DNA from: an uncultured Bacillota bacterium
GTDB taxonomy: Bacteria > Bacillota_I > Bacilli_A > RFN20 > CAG-826
Assembly (NCBI GenBank): GCA_949289845.1
Contig: CASEPN010000001.1
Location: 654,316 to 718,315 of the forward strand
Direction of reading: 5' to 3'
Length of the DNA stretch: 64,000 nt
A program made the translations under genes and the position numbers. The notes beneath the pieces were generated by a model. The model saw only the letters and a program-made list of their open reading frames with translations, had not been told where the DNA came from and searched no databases. Positions 56,566-64,000 of this stretch are shown here, piece after piece; positions within the stretch are counted from its first letter, which is position 1; the number at the start of each line of letters is the position of its first letter.

Positions 56566-58854
56566 CTAAGCCAAGGAGCGGGAGTAGGAAACGCCTTCGT
56601 AGACGATGGTGAGGAGGTCCCCTTCCCTCGTCACCGGGCATTCGCGGAGCTCGTGCTCCTTCCCGTCGAGGCTCGTCCAGGAGTAGAGGATCGTCCCTTC
56701 CCCCGTCCCTTCGTCATAGTCCTTGAGCCAGGCGATGCAGCTGGAATGGATCTCGCTTCCGTCCTCCCTATGTGTCACCTCGCTGATCTGGGCGTACTTG
56801 TCGATCTCGATCTCGCCACCGTCCTCCGACACGTACCTTCCGAGGATTAGGAGCCCCTCCCACGGGCGGCTCTCCTCTGGACGGGTCTCCCCTCCGTAAG
56901 AGATGCTGTTTCCGTCGAAACGGAGGACGGCCTCCTTCCCGGAAAGGAAACGGAGGTCTCCCAGGATCGTCCCGTCCTCGTACCGGTCGAACTTGATAGG
57001 CGCCCAGTCGACGAGCACGTAGTCCTCGAAGATGCAGAAGGCGTAGTCGTTCCACGTCTCCGTCTCAAGAGGCAGGTCGAGGGAGCGGGGCGAGACGATC
57101 TGCCAATAGTCGCTATGGGTCCCGTAGCGGCCCCAGTAGTCGCTCAAGTAGCGCCTTCCGACGGAGCCGGAATAGGAGACGTCCTCCCATACGGGCTCCC
57201 CCTTGTAGCCGTCGATCTCCAGGAAGGAGATGGAAGAGCCGTTATTCTCGATGATGGCGGAAGGGAGCGAGGACCCTTTCTCCAGGACATAGTCCTCCCT
57301 CCCGTTCATCCCGTAGGCCAGGGTGAAGATGGCTTCCTTCTCGCGGTCGATCCGCCGGTAGGAGCCGGTGAGGAGGTCCTCGTCCTGGTAGGTCAGGATC
57401 GTGTCGGTCGCGATATCGTAGAGGATGACCTCGAAGGAGCCGTAGCGAACCAGGAGGGAGTTCCCGTCGCGGACGACGCTCATGGGGTGCGTCGAGGAGC
57501 CGAGCCCCCACGAGATGCCGCCATCCTCGAACACCCAGCCGACCGTGGGGATGGATCCCCTTTCGTCGACCCAGATGCCATCGAGGACCGCATCGTACTC
57601 ATCCTGGTCCTCCGCGTGGCAGTAGATCCTCGTCCTTTCCGTGAACAAGGTGTCCTCGTCGACCGGGATGGCGTGCGCCTCGTCTAGGTAGCAGTCCCCT
57701 TCCAGGTACTTGATGTAGTCGAGGGTCCCCGGGGTGAGGTAGCCGCCAAGGGCAAGGAAGGTCTCTTCTCTCCCTTCGTCGAGGACGAAGGCCATGTCCA
57801 CCTCGACGGTCCCTTCGGGGCGGAGGAAGCAGGCGAAGGGGGGATCCCCGGCGATCCCGTCGATCCAGAAGGTCCTGGTGTATGGTTCGTAGGTCCCGCC
57901 CTGGTTATAGCCTGGAAGCTTCATCCGGACCTTTCCATCCTCGACGGAAAGGGACATCTCCCCCTTGCATACGAACTCCGTGTAAATGGGCCGGAAATGG
58001 CCTTCCCTGATCGAGAAGGCCTCGACGGCAGGCTGGCCGAACGCGCAGTAGTCGTCGATATAGGCGTACTCCCCCGCAAGGTCGATCTCCTCCAAGGGAA
58101 GGACTTCCGCTTCCAAGGAAACACTGATGGACGGGTTCGTCTTCAAATAGACGGTGATCAAGACCTTTCCAAGGGAGGAGTCTATCGCGCCGCATTCAAG
58201 GCCGATCTCGGAGTCCGTCGCGCGCGCCTTCGTCCCGTCGTCCCGCACTTTCTCGACGAGAAAGTCAGAGGAAAGGGGGACCTCCCCGTCGTAGTAGGCA
58301 CCTTTCCGGAAGCTTGCCTCGATGGAAACCACCTCGCTTTCGATGACCTCGACGTCGAAGGTAAGGCTTCCCTCCTCTGAAGAGACGTGGATGGGGTAGT
58401 CCCCGGGTTCCCCTTCCCGGAAGGCGCTCGCGTCGACCTGGATCGCATCCCCTGAGAGGACCTTCGTCTTCCCGGTCGGGCTCTGGGCCGATAGGGAAAG
58501 GCCGCTCTCGACGAAGGATAGGTTCCGTTCGTACGTCCTCTGGACCGTCCTTGGGTTGGCAAGCCTCACCGTCTCGACGTCGTCCCATAGCTCGAGGAGG
58601 GTTCCCTCTTCCTTCTGGGAATCGCTGGCGGCAGGAGACTCTGAAAGATTCTCCGGAGAAAGGATGGCGAGGGGGATGGCGATCCCAAGGACAAGGGCGA
58701 CGGAAGCCGCGGCACATGCGGCGTAAGCCCAGCGAAACCTCCTCTTCCGGGGCGAGGCAGGGAAATGAATCTGCTCCTTAAGAGTTTCGAAAGAATGAGA
58801 AATCTCTGCGGAATCCTCATATTTCTCCAGGAATTCCCTTTCTTCTTTCTTCAT
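56566..58854 (-). CDS. Membrane protein, probable anti-sigma factor with large ectodomain
   Basis: 762 residues from ATG 58854, sharing ATGA with the sigma factor. A cytosolic N terminus (about 40 residues), one membrane helix (about 43-65) and a large extracytoplasmic, beta-rich domain. No zinc-binding anti-sigma motif (HxxxCxxC) is visible in the N terminus, so the assignment rests on gene order and topology. The large ectodomain may sense envelope stress. Longer readings to 59019 run inside the sigma gene. Confidence 0.7.
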   Translation of the reverse strand: MKKEEREFLEKYEDSAEISHSFETLKEQIHFPASPRKRRFRWAYAACAAASVALVLGIAIPLAILSPENLSESPAASDSQKEEGTLLELWDDVETVRLANPRTVQRTYERNLSFVESGLSLSAQSPTGKTKVLSGDAIQVDASAFREGEPGDYPIHVSSEEGSLTFDVEVIESEVVSIEASFRKGAYYDGEVPLSSDFLVEKVRDDGTKARATDSEIGLECGAIDSSLGKVLITVYLKTNPSISVSLEAEVLPLEEIDLAGEYAYIDDYCAFGQPAVEAFSIREGHFRPIYTEFVCKGEMSLSVEDGKVRMKLPGYNQGGTYEPYTRTFWIDGIAGDPPFACFLRPEGTVEVDMAFVLDEGREETFLALGGYLTPGTLDYIKYLEGDCYLDEAHAIPVDEDTLFTERTRIYCHAEDQDEYDAVLDGIWVDERGSIPTVGWVFEDGGISWGLGSSTHPMSVVRDGNSLLVRYGSFEVILYDIATDTILTYQDEDLLTGSYRRIDREKEAIFTLAYGMNGREDYVLEKGSSLPSAIIENNGSSISFLEIDGYKGEPVWEDVSYSGSVGRRYLSDYWGRYGTHSDYWQIVSPRSLDLPLETETWNDYAFCIFEDYVLVDWAPIKFDRYEDGTILGDLRFLSGKEAVLRFDGNSISYGGETRPEESRPWEGLLILGRYVSEDGGEIEIDKYAQISEVTHREDGSEIHSSCIAWLKDYDEGTGEGTILYSWTSLDGKEHELRECPVTREGDLLTIVYEGVSYSRSLA

Positions 58855-59360
58855 CTTCCTTCCCCTCCCCTCAGTTTTCTGAGCGCCCGGTAGTACCGGC
58901 TTTTGATTTCCGCTTCCTTCCTGCCCGTCCTTCTGGCCAGCTCGGGGAAGTCGAAGCCTTCCCCAAGATGGAGCGAGATGATGGAGTAGTCTTCCTCCCC
59001 GACGACACGCCTGGCCCATTCCTCGAAGGCGATTGCCTTCGCGAAGTCCGGCGCGGAGGGCTCATAGTCCTCAGGGAAGGAAGCCTCGCGGCTTCTCTTC
59101 CTCAGAAGGCTGATGGCCTTGTTCCTGGCGCTCGCGGCAAGGTAGGGGCCGGGCTTCCCGTCGATCGAGGGAAGGGAGCGGTAGAAGTCAAGGAAGGTTT
59201 CGTTGAGGAGGTCTTCCACGTCCTCCCTCGCCCTGAGGTAGCGGGTCAGTACGTAGATCACCAGCCCCCGGTTCTCCTCATAAAGGCGAGCGAAAAGCGT
59301 TTCGACCTTCTCTCCGTCCTTCCGTTGGAGGGCGGACTTCAGCGCGCGGACGAGATCCAT
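58851..59360 (-). CDS. ECF-family RNA polymerase sigma factor
   Basis: 169 residues with region 2 (EDVEDLLNETFLDFYRSLPSI) and region 4 (SIISLHLGEGFDFPELARRTGRKEAEIKSRYYRALRKLR). It directs RNA polymerase to promoters for envelope or stress genes, released when its membrane partner is inactivated. It overlaps the partner's start by 4 bases. A matching promoter upstream suggests autoregulation. Confidence 0.9.
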   Translation of the reverse strand: MDLVRALKSALQRKDGEKVETLFARLYEENRGLVIYVLTRYLRAREDVEDLLNETFLDFYRSLPSIDGKPGPYLAASARNKAISLLRKRSREASFPEDYEPSAPDFAKAIAFEEWARRVVGEEDYSIISLHLGEGFDFPELARRTGRKEAEIKSRYYRALRKLRGGEGR

Positions 59361-59387
59361 GCTTCCTAGTTTCCGCCTTCGTTAGTT

Positions 59388-59416
59388 ATTACGAAATGCC
59401 CAGAGGTTTCGTTTCC
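59388..59416 (-). promoter_or_regulatory. Candidate ECF-sigma autoregulatory promoter
   Basis: Minus-strand GGAAAC (59411-59416), 17-base spacer and CGTAAT (59388-59393), close to the TGAAAC-N16-CGTA type known for Bacillus sigma-W and related ECF factors, about 27 bases before the sigma gene ATG. Confidence 0.55.
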
Positions 59417-59463
59417 CCAATTTGGACTCTATGGAAAGAAAGGCCGAGGCGAGGTGCGCCAAA

Positions 59464-59856
59464 CTAGACGCCGCCCGCGAAGATGAGGAAGAGGAAGACA
59501 GTTGTCAGGACGATCGCGACGAGGACCACGAGGAAGGCGAAGAAGTTCTTCCCCTTCTCATCCCCTTTGAAGGAACAGACGAGGGTGGTGAAGAAGAGCA
59601 TGAGGGAGGCGATGACCACCGGGAGGGCGATGACGAGGAGGACGATGACACATAAAGCGGCCCCGATGATGAACAGGAGGAAGTTCTCTTCCAGCGTGTG
59701 GGCGAAGAGCTCCCTGAGCCCCCAGGCGGAGAGAAGGGAGATGACGAGCATGACCAGGGTCTGGAACGCATAGAAGATGCGTCTCTTCCCGTCTGCCGCG
59801 GCAATGTCGAGCACCATCCCGATCGGGCTGAACTTGCTTCTGAATATATTCTTCAT
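59464..59856 (-). CDS. Small membrane protein of unknown function
   Basis: 130 residues with three to four membrane segments separated by short polar loops; starts MKNIFRSKFSPIG. No family recognised. ATG 59856 is chosen because TATTTT lies exactly six bases upstream (59863-59868); longer readings to 60258 run back through the tRNA-Trp region and its terminator. Confidence 0.65.
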   Translation of the reverse strand: MKNIFRSKFSPIGMVLDIAAADGKRRIFYAFQTLVMLVISLLSAWGLRELFAHTLEENFLLFIIGAALCVIVLLVIALPVVIASLMLFFTTLVCSFKGDEKGKNFFAFLVVLVAIVLTTVFLFLIFAGGV

Positions 59857-59984
59857 GTTCTTAAAATACAGAAAGGGCGATTCTACTACAACCTGGAACG
59901 CCGGTCCCATCGCCCTACCCTGAAAAGAGGACGGACACGACGCGTTTCCACAAGGAATTCCGCAAGAAGCCCTCCAAGATGAAG

Positions 59985-60009
59985 AAAAGGACCGGCTTCC
60001 CGCCGGTCC
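59985..60009 (-). terminator. Terminator of tRNA-Trp
   Basis: Minus-strand stem GGACCGGC/GCCGGTCC with a 5-base loop followed by TTTTC, 11 bases beyond the tRNA. Confidence 0.85.
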
Positions 60010-60020
60010 TTCCTTCTTCA

Positions 60021-60094
60021 TGGCAGGGGCTGAAGGAATCGAACCCTCGTCAAAGGTTTTGGAGACCTCTGTTCTACCATTGAACCAAGCCCCT
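60021..60094 (-). tRNA. tRNA-Trp (CCA anticodon)
   Basis: Cloverleaf on the minus strand: acceptor AGGGGCT/AGCCCCT, anticodon loop CTCCAAA giving CCA, T arm with TTCGATT loop, discriminator G and encoded CCA (60021-60023). A GAAA-capped hairpin CCGGAC/GTCCGG lies directly 5' of the tRNA in the precursor. Confidence 0.94.
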
Positions 60095-60151
60095 AGCCCG
60101 GACTTTCGTCCGGATGCGTATTTTACACGAAGGGAAGAGGTTGGGTAGTGC

Positions 60152-61255
60152 CTACTTCGTCTCGAAGAACCCCATGCACTCCGTGAGGAGCGAGATGATC
60201 GGGAGGCCCTGCGGGCACTTTCTCTCGCACTGTCCGCAATGGATGCAGCTGGAGGCAAGGCCCCTCCCCTCCGTCGCCTTATGGTAGGAAAGAAGCGCCT
60301 CCTGGATCGCCCCTTCCCTGAGGGCGAGGTTCCGCGCGCGGAAAATCGCGGGGATGTCGATTCCCTTCGGGCAGCCCCCGGTGCAGTATCGGCACCCCGT
60401 GCAAGGGATTTCCTTGCTTTTGGAATATAGGGCCTGGACCTTCCGGAGCACGGCCCGTTCCTCCGAGGACAAGGGACGGAAGCCCTTCATGACGCGGCAG
60501 TTGTCTTCCATCTGCGCCATATCCGACATGCCGGAGAGAATCGCGAGGATGCCGTCGAGGGAGCCGCAGAAACGAAGCGCCCAGGAGGGGAAGGACGCCT
60601 CTTTGTCGGAGGAGAGGAAGAGCTCCTTGGCCTCGTCCGGAGGATTGGCGAGGGTGCCGCCCTTGACCGGCTCCATGATGACGACGGGCTTCCCGTGGCG
60701 CCGGGCGACCTCGTAGCAGCCCCTGCTCTCGACCCTCGGGTTCTCCCAGTCGGCGTAGTTGATCTGGAGCTGGACGAAGTCGACGTCGGGGTGAAGGGCG
60801 AGCATTTCGTCGAGATAGCCAGGGTCGTCGTGGTAGGAGAAACCGTAATGGCGGATGAGCCCCTTCTCCTTGGCTTCCTTCACGAAATCCCAGATCCCGG
60901 CATTGTCGAAAGGCTCGATGTTGTTCCGCCGGATGGCGTGGAGGAGGTAGTAGTCGATATATCCCGCTTCCGTCCTCTCAAGGGAGACCCTTAGCTCGTC
61001 CCGCATCTTCTCCGGGGTATCCAAGGAACAAAGTTTCGTTGCAAGCGTGTAGGAACTGCGGGGATAACGCCTTACGAGGGCATCCCTGGCGGCGATCTCG
61101 CTCGCCCCGTCCCCATAGGCGTAGGCGGTGTCGAAGTAAGTGAATCCGGAGGAAAGGAAGAGGTCCACCATCCTCGAGGTCTCGTCGATGTCGATCCTCC
61201 CTTCTTTTTCCGGCAGGCGCATCAGCCCGAATCCCAGGAGACCTTTCTTGTCCAT
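60152..61255 (-). CDS. Aldo-keto reductase with C-terminal 4Fe-4S domain
   Basis: 367 residues. The N-terminal TIM barrel has the AKR signatures TYFDTAYAYGDG, LATKL and a HxI-like YLLHAIR; the C-terminal 80 residues hold two ferredoxin motifs (CTGCRYCTGGCP, CIHCGQCERKCP). Such fused AKRs are frequent in anaerobes and reduce carbonyls using ferredoxin or NAD(P)H. ATG 61255 follows GAGGAGGAA and lies 2 bases after the upstream gene's stop, so it is read in an operon. Confidence 0.88.
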   Translation of the reverse strand: MDKKGLLGFGLMRLPEKEGRIDIDETSRMVDLFLSSGFTYFDTAYAYGDGASEIAARDALVRRYPRSSYTLATKLCSLDTPEKMRDELRVSLERTEAGYIDYYLLHAIRRNNIEPFDNAGIWDFVKEAKEKGLIRHYGFSYHDDPGYLDEMLALHPDVDFVQLQINYADWENPRVESRGCYEVARRHGKPVVIMEPVKGGTLANPPDEAKELFLSSDKEASFPSWALRFCGSLDGILAILSGMSDMAQMEDNCRVMKGFRPLSSEERAVLRKVQALYSKSKEIPCTGCRYCTGGCPKGIDIPAIFRARNLALREGAIQEALLSYHKATEGRGLASSCIHCGQCERKCPQGLPIISLLTECMGFFETK

Positions 61256-61257
61256 GA

Positions 61258-61866
61258 CTATTCCTCCTCGACCAAGGTCGGCATCTCCCCTCTCGTGAGG
61301 GGGGTCTCGTAAATATAAGTATCGTCCATCTTCGAGAGCTCCTGGTACTTCTTCCTCGTGTCTTCCTTCCTCAGGCCCTTGAGCCCAAGGTCGCGGTACC
61401 GGACGAGGCACCAGGATACGAACTCCTTCGTCTCAGGATGCATGAAGTAGTGGGGGGCGCGGACCTCGAAATAAAGGAGGGTCGTCTCCGGACGGAAGTT
61501 CTTGGGGTCGTAGGTCCTCGAGGCCGAGAGCATGTCCGCGACGTACTCCATCGCGTACTTCCAAGGCATTCTCCTGGCGAGCACCCTTCCCCGGAAGAAG
61601 TCTGTCCAGTACTCCCAGTGATGGGCGTTCCTCTTCGTGTGGTGCTGGCAGGCGTAGGAGAAATAGTCGTTCCGGAGCCGCTCCTCGTACACCGGGGAAT
61701 GGTTCCCGGCGTAGTAGCGTGCGGACGGAAGGAACTCCTTCGGAGAGAACTTCGAGAGGTCATGCCTGAGGGCGTGGAAGAAGATGCCCATCGCCATCGC
61801 GTTCCTTATGACGCCGTGGCGATGCCTCAGGATGGTCCTCAGATGCTTGAAAGGATGGCTTTTCAT
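61258..61866 (-). CDS. DUF5662-family protein
   Basis: 202 residues from ATG 61866. HLRTILRHRHGVI, LRHDLSKFSPKEF, YYAGNHSP and QHHTKRNAHHWEYW carry the conserved His/Asp pattern of the DUF5662 family, which resembles HD-like metal proteins. The activity is unknown. It overlaps the DUF2752 gene by 4 bases and the AKR follows 2 bases later; one operon. Confidence 0.8.
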   Translation of the reverse strand: MKSHPFKHLRTILRHRHGVIRNAMAMGIFFHALRHDLSKFSPKEFLPSARYYAGNHSPVYEERLRNDYFSYACQHHTKRNAHHWEYWTDFFRGRVLARRMPWKYAMEYVADMLSASRTYDPKNFRPETTLLYFEVRAPHYFMHPETKEFVSWCLVRYRDLGLKGLRKEDTRKKYQELSKMDDTYIYETPLTRGEMPTLVEEE

Positions 61867-62309
61867 AGGAGTCCGGGGATGTTCCTGACGATCCCCCAGG
61901 CGATGAGGATCGCGATCACGAAGGAGAGAAGGACAGTGCACAAGGCCCGGACCGCCTTCGACTTCTTCCCTTTCCATTCGAGGAGGACGATGAGAAGGAA
62001 GGACGGGGCGAGAAGGAAGAGAAGGACGGGATTCGCCTCGAAGGCGCCGAGCACGTCGAGCCGCAGGAGGTCGCAAAGCATCGTCGTCACCCCGCATCCC
62101 GGGCACTTGAGCCCGGTCAGGAGGCGGAAGGGGCAGGGGATCCCGACGCCCCCCAGCTCGATGTAGAGGAAATAGATCCCCCCGAGGAGGAGGAACGTCC
62201 TCAGCGCGCGCGAAAGGGAGTAGGCGGGGCTCCTGGGCTTCCTCTCCTCATGTAGCTCGGCGAGGATGGAGCGCCCGGGGCGAAGGACATGGGAAGAGGA
62301 GGCGCCCAA
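61863..62309 (-). CDS. DUF2752 membrane protein
   Basis: 148 residues, three or four membrane segments, with the family's CPFRLLTGLKCPGCGVTTM cysteine motif. Start is a TTG at 62309 placed directly after the stop of the upstream gene, with AAGGGGA six bases before. Function unknown; the motif suggests metal binding or a membrane protein assembly role. Confidence 0.78.
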   Translation of the reverse strand: MGASSSHVLRPGRSILAELHEERKPRSPAYSLSRALRTFLLLGGIYFLYIELGGVGIPCPFRLLTGLKCPGCGVTTMLCDLLRLDVLGAFEANPVLLFLLAPSFLLIVLLEWKGKKSKAVRALCTVLLSFVIAILIAWGIVRNIPGLL

Positions 62310-62915
62310 CTATTTCCCCTTGATCCTGTTGTTCAGGTAGTACTGGATGTAGGCGAGGGCGGCGATCGGGGAGAGGAAGAGCCCGAGGACGACGGAAAGC
62401 CACGTCATGATGCCTTCCCCCTCTAGCTTCTCCGACATCTTGTAGTAGGCGTAGAGGCTATAGATGCCGCAGGTGACGAAGTGGAGGAGGACCACCGCGA
62501 CCCCCGAGGTCTTCCAGCGGCTATCGGGAAATTCCTCGATGAGGTCGTTCACAAGGAAACCGAGCCAGACGAGGGCGCCGATCCCGCAGGTGAAGAGCGA
62601 GATCAGGATCCAGACGACGAAGTTCCTCTCGGAGACAAGGGAGCTCCTTCCTTTCTTCCCGGAGCTTCCGAGGGCGGAGTCCACTTCGTCCTCAAGCGCC
62701 CCGACGGCCTTGAGGACGGTCTCTTCCTCCTTGCTCCCCTGGGACGCACGAAGGTTTTCCCCGCAGGAGGGGCAGAAGGAAGGATCCCCATCGATCTTGG
62801 AACCGCAGTTCGGGCAGAAGCGCTCGCCCGCATTCTCAGGGACGGGCTTCCCGCAGTAGGGGCAGAACTTCGCCTCCTCGGAGATGTCGTTGTTGCAGCT
62901 AGGGCATTTCTTCAT
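62310..62915 (-). CDS. Zinc-ribbon DUF4234 membrane protein
   Basis: 201 residues: two N-terminal zinc ribbons (CPSCN/CPYC and CPNCG/CPSCG), an acidic linker, then a DUF4234-type membrane domain with three or four helices. TATAAT (62941-62946) drives it with a short leader containing AAAGG. It leads the operon to DUF2752, DUF5662 and the AKR. Zinc-ribbon membrane proteins of this type recur in Bacillota; function unknown. Confidence 0.8.
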   Translation of the reverse strand: MKKCPSCNNDISEEAKFCPYCGKPVPENAGERFCPNCGSKIDGDPSFCPSCGENLRASQGSKEEETVLKAVGALEDEVDSALGSSGKKGRSSLVSERNFVVWILISLFTCGIGALVWLGFLVNDLIEEFPDSRWKTSGVAVVLLHFVTCGIYSLYAYYKMSEKLEGEGIMTWLSVVLGLFLSPIAALAYIQYYLNNRIKGK

Positions 62916-62970
62916 GGCTCAAACCTTTTCTTTCCGATTGATTATAAGTCCTATAGGGAGAGGGGAAATG

Positions 62971-62995
62971 AAAAAGAGGGAGCGCATGCTCCCTC
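62971..62995 (-). terminator. Terminator of lemA
   Basis: Minus-strand stem GAGGGAGC/GCTCCCTC with a 4-base loop followed by TTTTTC, 15 bases after the LemA stop. Confidence 0.9.
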
Positions 62996-63009
62996 GTGCG
63001 GACCGACCT

Positions 63010-63675
63010 CTAGAAGAAGGTTCCCCTGGCCTTCTCGCGGATCTCGGCGGTGGTGCTGAAGGGGATGCGGGTCGTATAGCCGGCCTTGGCGGCGACGATC
63101 ATCTTCGTGGGCCACTGCTGGATGGCGCTGTTCCACTCGTAGACGGAGTCGTTGTAAAGCTCCCTGGCGGCGGTGATCTCCTTCTGGAGGTAGCTGTTCT
63201 GCTGCAGGCAGCTCTCGATCTCGGCGTGGGCCTTGAGGTCGGGGTAGCGTTCGAAGGCGACGTTGATCTCGCCGAAGAGGCGGTCGACCTGGCTGGAGAC
63301 GGCGTTCCTCTCCGCGTCGCTGTTGGGGTTCACCCCGCCGCGGTAGGCGGCGACCTGGGTCATCACGTCCTTGTCGAGGTCGATGGCCTTGTCGAGGAGC
63401 TTCGCCGCGTTCTGGAGGATCACGACGCGCTGCTCGAGGTAGTTGTCGATGGTGGAGGCGTTCGCCTGGATCTTCTGCTCCAGGGAGCGGAGGTAGGTCC
63501 CGGCGTTGATCTTCATGAAGAGGAAGACGATGCCGGGGATGATCCCGAGGATCCAGAGGATGACCTCGAAGATGGTGGAGCCGACGCCCACCTTGACGGG
63601 GATCTGCTTTTCGATGACGCGGGCGTCCCTGCCTTCGGAGACGGGTCCGGCGACTTCGTCGAGAGGATTGGCCAT
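63010..63675 (-). CDS. LemA-family membrane protein
   Basis: 221 residues. One membrane helix (about 32-55) then the long LemA four-helix region (QANASTIDNYLEQRVVILQNAAKL and NSYLQKEITAARELYN). The family is membrane-anchored with unclear function. TATAAT (63712-63717) lies about 37 bases upstream with GGAAAGGAAC as ribosome site. Confidence 0.87.
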   Translation of the reverse strand: MANPLDEVAGPVSEGRDARVIEKQIPVKVGVGSTIFEVILWILGIIPGIVFLFMKINAGTYLRSLEQKIQANASTIDNYLEQRVVILQNAAKLLDKAIDLDKDVMTQVAAYRGGVNPNSDAERNAVSSQVDRLFGEINVAFERYPDLKAHAEIESCLQQNSYLQKEITAARELYNDSVYEWNSAIQQWPTKMIVAAKAGYTTRIPFSTTAEIREKARGTFF

Positions 63676-63736
63676 GTTTTCGTTCCTTTCCGGGGAATTT
63701 CCCTTGGGGTGATTATAGCAAAGAGGAGAGAGGGGG

Positions 63737-64000
63737 CTAGTCGCCCTCCTTGTCCTTCTTCTCCAGGGCGGACTCGATGTCCTTGTCGATGTTCTCGATC
63801 TTCTCCTCGATCCTCTCGTCCAGGTTCTCGAAGTAGTCCTCGAGGTCCAGCTCCCCGCAGTCCCCTTGGTCGAGAGGGGCGCGGAGGGGGATGAAGGAGT
63901 CGATAGGGGTTACCCCCTTCCCGGAGAGATAGTGGAGGAGGGCGTCCTTCGAATACCTCTCGTTCCCCAGCCCCATCCTGCGGATGGACACCCCATGGAC
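63737..64000 (-). CDS. Partial ORF at window edge
   Basis: At least 84 residues of an open frame whose 5' end runs past position 64000; a GTG at 63991 could be a start, but an uninterrupted frame continues to the edge. The C terminus is acidic and coiled-coil-like (ENLDERIEEKIENIDKDIE). No family recognised. LemA genes are often next to TPM or other membrane-protein genes, but this fragment is too short to decide. Confidence 0.45.
   Translation of the reverse strand, partial: VHGVSIRRMGLGNERYSKDALLHYLSGKGVTPIDSFIPLRAPLDQGDCGELDLEDYFENLDERIEEKIENIDKDIESALEKKDKEGD

Noticed and set aside
1-64000. Search for CRISPR arrays, insertion sequences, rRNA genes and prophage
   Set aside because: No regularly spaced direct repeats, transposase or integrase, and no rRNA signature were recognised; the large repeats in 52-56.5 kb are coding.

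Overview
The window is a GC-rich (about 60% by eye) chromosomal segment of an anaerobic, fermentative, low-complexity-envelope bacterium, most probably an uncultured Bacillota (Bacilli/Erysipelotrichia-like). Evidence: [FeFe]-hydrogenase and AdhE fermentation genes under a Rex regulator, CsoR-controlled copper export, Gram-positive style lipoproteins with Ser-rich linkers, strong AAAGGAGG-type Shine-Dalgarno sites, TGA used as stop, and tRNAs with encoded CCA. I do not assign a genus. No rRNA, CRISPR array or insertion sequence was seen.

Layout. 1-4.1 kb: peptidase T, a structured and AT-rich intergenic stretch, tRNA-Gln, uridine kinase plus an amidohydrolase, and a small membrane protein. 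4.1-11.0 kb: the standout locus, a five-gene minus-strand operon reading SPFH/zinc-ribbon protein > two helical ESCRT-III-like proteins > MIT-AAA ATPase closely resembling Vps4/katanin > 1079-residue zinc-ribbon/TIR/membrane protein. 11-19.7 kb: metal permease, Mrp ATPase, MarR plus MacB-like ABC exporter, a lipoprotein, a short UvrA paralogue and a PH-domain protein. 19.8-27 kb: acetyltransferases, an SDR/EFR1 ferredoxin pair, a 46-residue acidic small protein with its own promoter, an MFS carrier, a serine hydrolase, CBS and XRE proteins, tRNA-His. 27-34.4 kb: a large BIG2 surface protein, a Nudix protein, a SpoU methyltransferase and three YbjN-like proteins. 34.5-42.5 kb: Rex, AdhE, 2Fe-2S protein, PAS-containing sensory hydrogenase, SpoIIE-type phosphatase and a second hydrogenase-like protein, a redox sensing and ethanol/H2 module. 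42.6-47.7 kb: ZIP transporter, CopA with fused CopZ, CsoR, ClC channel. 47.8-52 kb: Dam-type restriction-modification pair and a NatAB-like ABC exporter. 52-59.4 kb: two paralogous six-repeat lipoproteins and an ECF sigma/anti-sigma pair. 59.4-64 kb: small membrane proteins, tRNA-Trp, an Fe-S aldo-keto reductase, DUF5662, DUF2752, zinc-ribbon/DUF4234 and LemA proteins.

Two sequence-level themes cut across the window. First, many genes that begin a transcription unit have a -10-like hexamer ending 6-8 bases before the start codon and no Shine-Dalgarno site, which implies leaderless mRNAs; other genes, especially internal operon genes, have strong Shine-Dalgarno sites. Second, two long ORFs (copA and the first ESCRT-III-like gene) carry a strong internal Shine-Dalgarno site plus ATG in frame, so each may yield two proteins. 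The most exciting candidate is the ESCRT-III/Vps4/SPFH/TIR operon: it looks like a bacterial membrane-remodelling machine coupled to a possible NAD-cleaving effector.
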